From positions 1 to 27,639 of the forward strand of contig JAIVFJ010000524.1 of the NCBI GenBank assembly GCA_025765615.1: 27,639 nt of DNA, in the 5' to 3' direction. Shown here in pieces: positions 11,111-20,951 of the stretch. The position numbers and the translations under genes were made by a program. Every line of letters begins with the position of its first letter. Positions within the stretch are counted from its first letter, which is position 1. The notes beneath the pieces were generated by a model. That model was given only the letters and a program-made list of their open reading frames with translations. It searched no databases and had not been told where the DNA came from. The stretch is from Zopfochytrium polystomum (Eukaryota > Chytridiomycota > Chytridiomycetes > Chytridiales > Chytridiaceae).

Positions 11111-12446
11111 TTAATTCGCGCTATTGGATTTCGGCGTGCCGTAGTAGTAGTACCGGACGATTTGCGTGATGTAGTGGCTGTCGGAAAGGAGGACCATGAT
11201 CATTAGGTTCTGCGCTTGGTAGACGAAGGGCCTGTTTGTTTGTTTTATTGCGTGGAAAGAGAGACAGACAAATGGTGGGTGGCATGCTGGGTGTTAGAAG
11301 GAGGGGTGGTTGTGTGCCTGGGGGATTACCATGCTTTTGGGGTTTTTGAGTGTGAGTGAGTGTTTGGGTTTGTGAAAGTTTTTGGGGATTTTTTTTAAAA
11401 AATAGTTAAAGTCAGTGGGTTGGTTCTAGGAGAGCGCTGCCGCGCTGGCACTCCGCCCCGTCTTGCCGTCATTTACCAGAGTCGATACTGTAAAAGTACT
11501 GGCCTATTGATCAAAAAGGAAGCAGAACACAGACCATTTAGCAAAAAAGGACAAAAAGAATTAACACCACGGGCGGCGACCCACCGAGCGAAATAAACTC
11601 CATCACGACCGCGGAGGTGTAGCACAAGATCCTCAGCGCGGTCTTTGCGATGTGCAGCGGCGACACGGGCGTGTTGCTGACCTGGCGGAGGGTGGTGATG
11701 ATCTTGTACTGCGCTAGGACAAAGAAGACCGAGTCGACGGACGCGACGAAGCACATGATGATCAGGGAGAGCCAGTAGAGCTGAGGGGTGGCGGTCGAAA
11801 AGTGGTTTGTCTGCGAGAAGCAGTTAAGCCTTTAGGTGAGGATGGGGAAGGCTAACGTACCGTCCAGTTATCGTACCAATAGTAGACGCCTTTTTCATAT
11901 GGGGGGGTTTGGAAGAAGCCAAACGTGTCAGCGGGATGGGGGTGGGGGGGGGGCTTCTACCTACCAGCGCTGTGTTTTTGTTTCCCGTTGCGAAAGAAAT
12001 CCATTTAGAAAATTAAAAAAAAAAAAAGTGGAAATGGCGGGGAAAAAGGGAAGCGAACAACAAACCCAACCTCTGAAGGCACACTTGCACGACGAGAATG
12101 ATGCTCGGGATGATCCATATGCGGCTCGACTTTGGGTACATGATGAGCACTGTTCGGTACGTGGTGTGGAACACGATGGAAAACCACTGGCAGCAGAGAG
12201 AGTTAAGAGGGGGTGGGTGGCGTCAGTATCATGGGGAAATAATCGTTTTCCACTTTTTTTTCTCGTCCATCGTCTCCAAAAAACTTACCCCTATCACGTC
12301 CGCAACTGATCCCGGGGGGGAGGAAGCGCGTCGTCGCGTATCGTGTGTGGGGGGTGGGGAAAACTTTGTCGTCAGACACAAATCCATCCCATCACCCCGC
12401 ATAAATGAGAAGAAAGCCGGCCTGCCAAAAATGGAAACACAACACA

Positions 12447-12481
<35 letters not shown>

Positions 12482-12857
12482 CGCCAACGCACAAACTCAC
12501 CCGTCAAGCAGGCCGTCAAGTAAAAGTACCTGTCGAGATCGCCGTCGTTGGCGACGTTCCGTGCGATCACGGCGGACCCAAAGGTGTAGGTGAGGTGGCC
12601 GGTGGCGGAGATGGCCAGCGTCCACACGAGGACGGGGTTGGTCATTTTTGCGATGACCTCCCAGAAGGAGACGAGCTGAAGAGTAGCGGCGGAACGAGCG
12701 AAACGGGAAGGAAGGAAGGGAGGGAGGAGGGTCGGGGAGGCGGTGAGGGCGGATAGGCGAGTCACAAGGTTATGCATTCTCGTCGTACCGTGGTGATGAG
12801 CGAGACTCCCAGAGCGACCATGACGTTGCTGTTGGCAACGTACCGCGACGGATCCAT
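11111..12857 (-). CDS. Orphan seven-helix membrane protein
   Basis: Not assigned to a family. Exons on the minus strand: 12857-12789, 12675-12501, 12305-12289 (17 nt), 12186-12071, 11953-11861, 11810-11581, 11231-11111; all junctions are GT-AG. The product is about 273 residues, starts MDPSRYVANSNVMVALGV and ends TPKSNSAN. Seven hydrophobic segments can be read: NVMVALGVSLITTLVSFW, VLVWTLAISATGHLTYTF, one spanning the microexon (VADVIGWFSIVFHTTYR), IWIIPSIILVVQVCL, YWLSLIIMCFVASVDSVFFV, LRILCYTSAVVMEFISLG and a weaker last one. A loop rich in Pro, Tyr and Trp lies between the fourth and fifth. The phase closes only if the run of ten G at 11944-11953 is really eleven, an expected homopolymer error. 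No lysine sits in the last helix, so it is not an opsin. It could be a receptor-like or transport protein. Confidence 0.75.
12436..12480. repeat. (CA)n microsatellite in intron 2 of the seven-helix gene
   Basis: Alternating CA dinucleotides lie inside the intron at 12306-12500. They encode only Thr/His or Cys/Val shadows. Confidence 0.9.
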
Positions 12858-13353
12858 GGCGGAGGGAAGGCGAGCGTGCGGGCGAGCGGGGGAGTTCTTG
12901 CGCAGCTGACTGGCTGGCTGGCTGGCTTGATGGCTTGCTGGCTTGCTGGCTTGCCGGCTGGCTAACTGGCTGACTGGACTTCTAGCTGGATGGGCTGCAG
13001 GCTGAAGGCTGAGGCAGTCCCCGCGAGTGTATTACTTCTTATTATTATTTAATGATACCGTATGTTGTTATTCATCCGGTTGGTTGAACAGCGGTTGGTT
13101 GGTTGGTTGGTTGGTTGGTTGGTTGGTTGTTTGTTTGTGAATTTTTTATTTATTTATTTATTTTTTTTTTTTGCATAAAATAATAATAGTTGTGTGATCA
13201 TCAATGCGGCGGCGAGAATCAACCACAACCCCACCACTGGCGGCAGCAGAAATGCCCCCAAACTTTCCTCTTTTGGCGGTCTGGTTGTGGGCGAATGAGA
13301 GTTGGGCACACACCACACCACACGCTTCCGTCGCGTCTGCGTCTGTCTGCCTG

Positions 13354-13473
<120 letters not shown>

Positions 13474-14103
13474 TGGTGCCACTGCCCTCAGTTCGTCTGC
13501 CCAGTACTCTGTTCAGTGGAGCAGCAAATTTTTCCTGGTTCGGCACACGATGTGTGTGCGGAAGCCTTTTCATTTATTATTTTGCCGCCTTGACAACTTT
13601 GTATTTTGAAACAAAAATTTTAGAGTCTCAACTATCCAGATTTTGCACTTCATTTTGCCTTTGCTTCTTGTTTGAAGGGCAAACGGAAAGGCAATCTGCC
13701 GCTTGTGTTATCGTCTGATGACTGAATGAATGAATGACGTCGACATTTCATTGAGTCCAGCTCCAGCGGACTACGAACTCGACAAGACTAGGAGGATCGA
13801 TGGAACATGAAAAAAAATTGCTAATAAAAATTTAAATGCAAGCTAGCTACCGGGCAAAAGCACTTTAATGCCGTCCCGCGAAAAGAATGGCAACAAAAAT
13901 CACATTAGAGGAGCTTCCCCCGCTCGCTCGCTCGCTCGCCCACCCGCCCGCCACCACCACCGCCGACCCTTTCTGGAGCAACTCGGCAATCAAATCTTTC
14001 AGCAGTGACACCCAGCGAAAAAGGCGGGGAAAGATGCAAAGCGTGGAAGAAGATCCAGAGCGTGTGTGGGTCTGTGTGTGTGGGGACATGTGGGTGCGCA
14101 GAA

Positions 14104-14238
<135 letters not shown>

Positions 14239-14249
14239 CTCTCTCTCTC

Positions 14250-14662
14250 TGTTGCTCACTTTATTTGTGACCTGCCCCCATACATTTTTTGTGGCGTACG
14301 AAACTAACCGCCTTTAACTTTGCCAACCTGCTGCAACCCATGCGCCGCTCTTTTTTGTCCCCTATATATATTGTCTGATAGTTTGTCCGCGGGAGGGGCG
14401 GAACAAGCGGCGCAAGCCTGGACCTTGACCTCATATCGTATGTTGAACAGTGACTCTTGATATTCCCTTGCGTTTGTGAGGGCGTGTTTACGAGCGAGTG
14501 TTGGTTTTCAACGGAATATGCTGGGGGTACTGAACGGAATGACAGCGGATCCCCCTTTTTGCAAGCTTCTGGTGATGGGAATGCAGTGCTGAGAAGCGTC
14601 GTAAGCAGTTCGTTAAAGTTTCAGAGGTGCTCGTGCGAGAGCCAGCCGTCGGACTGTTTACG
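14250..14662 (+). repeat. Dispersed repeat, copy B
   Basis: Diverged, same-orientation partner of 4078-4639. It contains a CCCCTATATATAT box at about 14360 and ends in TTTACG like copy A. It lacks the roughly 135-bp internal segment of copy A. It lies upstream of the NLR gene and may supply promoter sequence, which is inference. Confidence 0.7.
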
Positions 14663-15088
14663 AAAGATGCGCCGAGTGGGTCGTACGCGCTCTGGTGGGA
14701 TGCCTGCGGCCAGAGTGTCGGAAGGCGCGTCTTCTTGCTGTTGACTCCGACCGTTGTTCGCTTTGCTACCAAGTCTTGCAATTTTCCAAAACTCGTTCAT
14801 CATTTCGGGCTCACATTCCGGCAGGTATTGATATTGGCTCAACTTGAACCAGTGTTGCTTGGGTTGCCGGTGTCTCGCTATTTTTGACGACAGCCACCTT
14901 GCATCTCTTTTCACGCGAACGCACGATCCATAAACGAACGACCAGACATCCAGACATCGCAATCGAAAACAGCCTTGTAAGACTGGCAGCTTCGCATAAT
15001 CACCCCACCACCAATACCATCCTGTCCATCTTGGGGCTTGTGCGTCAACCCCTTGTTGTTCGCTGTCCAATCGCAAAGGACCTGTGTC
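14663..15088. other. Upstream region of the NLR gene
   Basis: No gene recognised; the open frames on both strands show no domain. The 10-mer CCAATCGCAA occurs at 15067-15076 and again at 15106-15115, 39 bases apart. This could be a pair of CCAAT-type elements, although the second falls inside a possible first exon. Confidence 0.4.
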
Positions 15089-15335
15089 ATGGTCGGAGCA
15101 TTTTCCCAATCGCAACACCACCGACTTCCCTCCATGCTCCGATCGCTGTTTCCCCATCCTTCGGCTGATCTCTTGTCCAGATCGTCTCGTATACGTCTTT
15201 TTGAATTAACGCCGATCACACCTGCGCAGATCGACACTCCACTGCCTTATCTGTACTCGTAAGATTTACCTGATTCGCCAATCCAACCGTAATTTCTTCT
15301 GTTTTAGAGTGAAATCTGTTTTTGATTGCTCACAT

Positions 15336-18300
15336 ATGTCTGCAAGTACTTCTGGCTTTACGCCTCTTAACGCCCAAAATGCTCAAAAGCACTGGGTGAA
15401 AGTCCAGTACCTTGATGATCAAGCTGTCCAAGTCCTTGAGCTTGACCAGCCCACTCTACAGAATTTGAAGGAGAAGGTGGATCATGCCAAAATTCACCTC
15501 GAAATCTTCTTACCCTTCTTCCCCCAGATAAACAAAAATACAGATGTATTTCTTGGTCAAGACATTGAAGTCTATTTGAAGTCGGGCCCCGAGCTGGAAT
15601 GCGTCAGCCAGGCTCCTGCCTACGTGCAGGTCTTGATTGAGAGAGCATCCTTCGCAGACATGCCTCGTTTTCAGATACAGCTCAAAAGGGGCAGAGCTTC
15701 TGTTTTCGAGGAGTCTCTCACCAGTGTTTTGCCAATTTCCCCTGCTTCATCCAAAGTTTTTGATTGTTTCCTGTCCTACCAGTAAGTGACTGACTCAGCT
15801 TCCTCTTGCTTTCTTTTCAACGCAATTTCAGGTGGGGCAGCAAAACCACTGTGAAGGACATCTTTGAAGATTTGACCACAAAGCATAAATTGGATGTTTG
15901 GTTTGATGAGAATAATATGAGTGGGTCCATCAACCAAGCTATGGCGGAAGGGATTGATTCCAGCAAAGTCTTTGTCCCTGTTCTCACTCTGGCCTATCAG
16001 GTACTGCCTGCAATTTTTTTCACTTGAGCTTTTTTCTCAATCAACCCAGAGATCCTCCAACTGCCTGGTGGAGATCAGATATGCCAAGGATCGTCAGAAA
16101 CCACAAGTGCCAGTTCGCCTGTTGCATCAAGGTGATGTTGCTCAGGGAGAAGTTTTTGCCATCACTGCAGCGTGAGTGAATGCATTTGGAATTCAAGTGG
16201 ATGCTTCTGAACCCTGTCTCAGATTGTTGTACGCTGACTTTGCTGGAAAGGAACCTGGGTCCCTTGAGTGGGACAATCAGATTGCCTTTCTTGTGCGAGA
16301 GATTAAGCAGCGTCAGATTCAGATTCCTGCTCCTGTAGCTGCTGCTGTTCAGGCACCTGTTGATTCAGTCAAGCTTTGGCTCAAGCCAGTAGATATTGCT
16401 GTTGATGCTGAGAGGCACAAGAGTGCATATGTGGAAGGAACCAGGATGTTTTACCTGGAAAGTGTGCACTCCTGGCTCAAGTCTGCTGATGTGGGCAATG
16501 TGCTGTGGCTGAATGGTGGAGCTGGCCTGGGAAAGTCTGTGATTGCATGGCTTATCAGCCAGCGGCTGCCTGCCAAGTATGTGCTGGGGTCAATATTTTA
16601 CTGCAGGCATGATGACGTGAAGAAGAGCAGCGCTGAGCAGCTGGTTGCCACCACCATCTGGAATCTGTGCAATGTGCTTCCTTCCTTCAGGAAATTTTGT
16701 GAAGTTGCTTGGGCTGAAGATGACAAGAATGGTGCCTCCAGTATTCTCAAGGACGCCAAAGAAGCGTTCAAGCAGATTGTTGTTGAAGGATTGAGGCAAT
16801 TGGACTCCAATGACAAGCAGAAGAATGTGCTGATGATTATTGATGCATTGGATGAATGTGGAGCTCCCAGCAGCAATGATAGGAGGAAGCTGCTTGAACT
16901 CTTGGTGGAGGCTGCGGAGGTGCTGCCCCCATTTGTCCGAATATTCACGACTGGAAGGCCTGAGCAGGATGTGTTCCACACCATGATGACACTGGACTCA
17001 ATGGTCCTTGTTCCAAATGACGAAGAGAACAAGAGGGACATGAATATGTTTGTTGAAGCTGCGCTGTCAAAGTCATTCCCAGATGCCTCACTAGGCCCTG
17101 AAGATGTGACAACAGTGTCTGCTGAGATCTTTGAGAGATCTTCTGGAATATTCCAGTTTGCTCGTCTTGCCTGTGATGAGCTGGCACAAGTTCCTGCCCA
17201 CAATGTTGTTGCCACCATCAAGGAGTTTGGCGCTGGGGTTGATGGAGTGTATGAGCAGTTTTTCAGGAGTACCCACGTCAACACCAACAACTTTAGACTG
17301 GTGATGAAAGTTGTGCTTGCTGCAAAGGAGCCAATCCCTCAGGATGTCATTGCTGAGCTTCTGGGCGTCGCTTCACATGTGGTTGGGCAGGTTCTTGTGG
17401 AGGCAAGTATAAAATTGTCTTTTTTCCATTTATTTTGTCTCTTTAGTTTCCTTTTTTCCCTCAGATTTGTGGCCATTAGAATCTCATCTCATTTTAGATT
17501 CATCGCATTTTGGATGTCAGTGACCACGGAAAGGTCAAAGTGATGCACAAAAGCCTTTTGGACCATCTTGTTTCAAGCAAGAGATGTTCAGATCGCCAAT
17601 TTTTCATTAAGCTATTGGATGCCAAGAAAGATATTGCTGTGTCGTGCTTAAAGTTCATTCTGCAGCACTATGCGCTTGTAGAAAACAAGTATGAAGCTCT
17701 GAACGGAACACCTGGATTTATCACAGATAATTCCACTGCACAGTATGCCTTCAAGTTTTGGCTTGACCACCTGGATGAAGCTGGGCATGATGTGTTTGCT
17801 AGCTGGAAGGAATGGAAAGAGTTTGCCTCTGTGAACAAGTTTGGCCCAGCTGTACTTTGCATTGGAATCATGTGGAAAAAAGACTGGCTTGTTCAGGCTG
17901 TTCTTCAAGCTGCAATGGGAGAAGCCTGCAAGATTCTTGTGAGTATGGCCAGGCAACTCAAAGTATTTGGTTCCACTCTGCTGTATGAGGCAGCAAGGAG
18001 AGGATTGACAGCAGCGTGCAAATCTCTAATCCTCAATGGAGGAGAAAATGTCGATTGCAGAGGCTTTAGTTGGGGTGACCAGATGCAATATGGTGAATCA
18101 AACAGGACCCCCTTGATGGTGGCAGCGATGGGTTCCCATGTGGAGACAGTCCTTTGTCTTCTTGAGATGGGTGCAGACCACAGCTTGACCGATACCCAAG
18201 GATGGAACGCCAGTAAATATGGCTGTTCATCTGCTATTGATGGTTGGTTAGAAAGACTGGTAAGTCTAATTGCTTTGGTGCCTTTTTGGATTCCAACAGA

Positions 18301-20663
18301 AAAAATAGACAGCGAAAGATTCAAAATGGGAGTTTTTCAAAAACTCTCATGATGAAGGGGAACTCCAGGAATGGTTTCTGATTAACAGCAAAAGCCTGGA
18401 TGCAATTGACGAATATGGAATGGCACCACTCCACGTTGCATCGCAAAAAGGTCATTTGGAAATTGTGAAGTGGTTGGTACAGCAAGGTGCCAACGTGAAT
18501 GCTGGGGATGTTTACAAGTGGACACCCCTCCTTCTTGCATCTCAAAATGGTCATTTGGAGGTTGTCAAGTGGTTGATGCAGCAAGGCACCATGATGAATG
18601 CTGAGGATGTTGGCAGGTGGACACCACTCCACGTTGCATCTCAAAATGGTCATTTGGAGCTAGTTCAGTGGTTGGTGCAACATGGCGCCAACGTGAACGC
18701 TGAGAATGTTGACAAGACAACACCACTCCATGTGGCAGCTCGAAACGGCCAAGTAGCAGTTATGAAATGTCTGGGCCAGTATGGGGCTGATGTGAATGCT
18801 AAACAACTGGATGAGTCAACACCGCTCCACGCTGCTGCTCTAAATGGAAATTTCGAGGCAGTTCAGTGGTTAGTACAGGAAGGCTCCAGTGTGAATGCTG
18901 AGATGGACAATAAGTCAACACCGCTTCACTGCGCCTCTCAAAGCGGCGACTTGGAAGTTGTCAAGTGCTTGGTGGAGTATGGCGCCATTGTCAGTGCAAA
19001 GAACGAAAACATGTTAACACCACTCCACAATGCATCACTCTACGGCCATGTGGATGTGGCAAAGTGGTTAGTGCTGCAAGGCGCCAATGTCAACGATGAG
19101 AGCAACAAGTGGACACCACTCCACATTTCATCTCAGAATGGCCATCTGGAAATTGTGAAGTTCTTGGTACAGCAAGGCGCCAATTTGAATGCTGCATTGG
19201 CAGATAAGTGGACTCCACTTCATATTGCATCACAAAATGGCCATTTGGAAATTGTAAAGTGTTTGGTCCAGCACGGCGCAGATATGAGTGCTGCGAACAA
19301 AAAAAAGTCAACGCCACTTCACATTGCATCTCAACATGGCCATTTGGAAGTTGTGAGGTGGTTGGTGGAGCAAGGCGCAAATGTGAACGCTGAAAACGAG
19401 GACAAGTCAACACCACTCTACATTGCATCTTATTCAGGCCACCTAGAAGTGGTTCAGTACCTGGTGGAACAAGGCAGCAATGTGAATGCTGAGGGCAACA
19501 AAAAGTCAACACCACTTTACATTGCATCAGAATATGGCCACTTGGAGGTTCTGAAGTGGCTGGTGCATCATGGCGCTAATGTCAATGCTGAGGTGCTGGA
19601 TAAGTCAACACCACTGCATGTTGCTTCTCAAAATGGCCATCTCGACGTTGTGAAGCTGTTGGTAGCTCAACATGCCAACGTGAATGCAGAAATGGACAAG
19701 CTCACACCACTCCACTTTGCATCTCAAAACGGTCATTTGGAAGTTGCAAAGTGCTTGGTGGAGCATGGTGCTGATGTAAATGCTGAGCAAAATTCGAAGT
19801 CAACACCTTTGCACATGGCGTCTCAAAATGGCCATATCGAAGTTGTAATGTGGTTGGTGCAACAAGGTGCCAATGTGAATGCTGAGAAAGTGGACAAGTC
19901 GACCCCAATCCACGTTGCGTCTCAAGGTGGATATTTGGAAGTTGTTCAGTGGTTGGTACAGCATGGCGGCAATGTGAATGCTGAGGCCATCGACATCAAC
20001 AAGTCAACGCCACTGTACCTTGCATCTGAATCTGGCCATTTAAATGTTGTTGAGTGGTTGGTCCAGCATGGCGCTAATGTGGATGCGGAGGCAGAGGAAA
20101 AGCCAACCCCACTGCTTGTTGCTTCTCAAAATGGCCATTCTGAGGTTGTAAAGTTCTTGGTCGAGCAAGGTGCCAATGTGAATGCGCAAGTGAACAAGTT
20201 GACTCCACTCCATCTTGCATCCCAAAACGGCCATATCGAAGTGGTAAAGTGCTTGGTGCAGCATGGCGCCGATATGAGTGCTGAGAACAAGAACAAGGCA
20301 ACACCACTCCACGTTGCATGCGATTCGGGCTATTTGGGAATCGCAAGGTGGCTGGTGCAGCAAGGTGCAAATGTGAATGCTCAGGATGTTAACAAGTGGG
20401 TACCACTCCACATTATATCTCGCTACGGCGACTTGGAATTTGTGAAGTGGTTGGTCCTTCACAATGCAAACCCTTTTGCCATCACATCAAGTGGCGAAAC
20501 CCCGTCAGATATTGCTCAAAGAGAAGGGCATGATTGCGTTGCTGAGTTCCTAAAAGTTCAAGTCCAACCAAGTTCCCCAAGCTCTTCAAGCACGGCTGCG
20601 TCTGCCGGATATTTGGAGCTTGGCCCTGCCGGTTCTGGTGGTGTGGCTGATGCTGCTCCTTGA
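15336..20663 (+). CDS. TIR-NACHT-ankyrin NLR-like receptor
   Basis: Candidate innate-immunity or self/non-self receptor. Exons: 15336-15781, 15832-16000, 16050-16171, 16223-17402, 17498-18259, 18309-20663, giving 1677 residues in perfect phase. Residues 1-140 form a domain of unknown type, possibly ubiquitin-like. Residues 141 to about 273 are a TIR domain: VFDCFLSYQWGS, WFDENNMSGSINQAMAEG, then NCLVEIRYA with Glu213 at the site of the NAD-cleaving glutamate, ending LLYADF. The NACHT domain has Walker A GGAGLGKS (344-351), Walker B LMIIDALDEC (449-458) and the TTGRPEQDV sensor. A helical segment with VMHKSLLDHL follows, as in fungal NLRs. Degenerate ankyrins come next, then about 22 ankyrin repeats (about 929-1640) and a Ser/Gly tail. 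Intron 3 hides an in-frame TGA, and intron 4 (17403-17497) has a GC donor. An extra coding exon at 15089-15258 with a 49-nt intron (15259-15307) would add 66 residues; it could equally be 5' UTR. Confidence 0.93.
18405..20540 (+). repeat. 99-bp tandem repeats encoding ankyrin units
   Basis: Within the last NLR exon about 22 units of mostly 33 codons follow the pattern S-TPLH-ASQNGHLEVVKWLVQQGANVNAE. Neighbouring and distant units share long DNA words (for example CATCTCAAAATGGCCAT). A few units are shorter or longer by one or two codons. The last unit is degenerate. Such uniformity implies recent duplication or gene conversion within the array. Confidence 0.93.
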
Positions 20664-20951
20664 TATCAACCCGAAATGTCAGACAGGCACCGCCGAAGCT
20701 TCTATGGAAAGTTTAGAAAGTCAGCAAAGTTGGTTATTTGGTTATTTGGTTATTTGATCTTTTTTCTTGATGGGCGATTTCTCACGTTTTAATGTATGTT
20801 TTCATGGGAAAGATGAAGACTTGAAAACATGAAAAATCAATCCAAAACATTCCCTTGTTCTAGTGGGCGTGCTGCACAGCAATTCTCCCAAATTGGTGAT
20901 GGCCCAATACCATCTGGGAATGAGCTCCACGGCAGCACCTTCAGGAGTGAA
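20664..20951. other. Convergent 3' intergenic region
   Basis: A short AT-rich stretch between the stop codons of the NLR gene and the F-box-like gene. It contains a triple GGTTATTT repeat near 20730-20754. No gene seen. Confidence 0.6.

Noticed and set aside
11111..12857. Microbial rhodopsin
   Set aside because: Seven helices are present, but the last one has no retinal-binding lysine and no rhodopsin motif is seen in the third.
16173..16175. TGA recoding or programmed readthrough between TIR and NACHT
   Set aside because: A canonical intron of the usual length for this gene removes it and joins conserved sequence.
18321..20462. Long antisense frames opposite the ankyrin array
   Set aside because: They mirror the 99-bp repeat and recur in every unit; they are shadows of the sense repeats.
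18405..20540. Evenly spaced near-identical units resembling a CRISPR array or satellite
   Set aside because: The units are 33-codon ankyrin repeats in one continuous reading frame of a multi-exon eukaryotic gene, without unique spacers.
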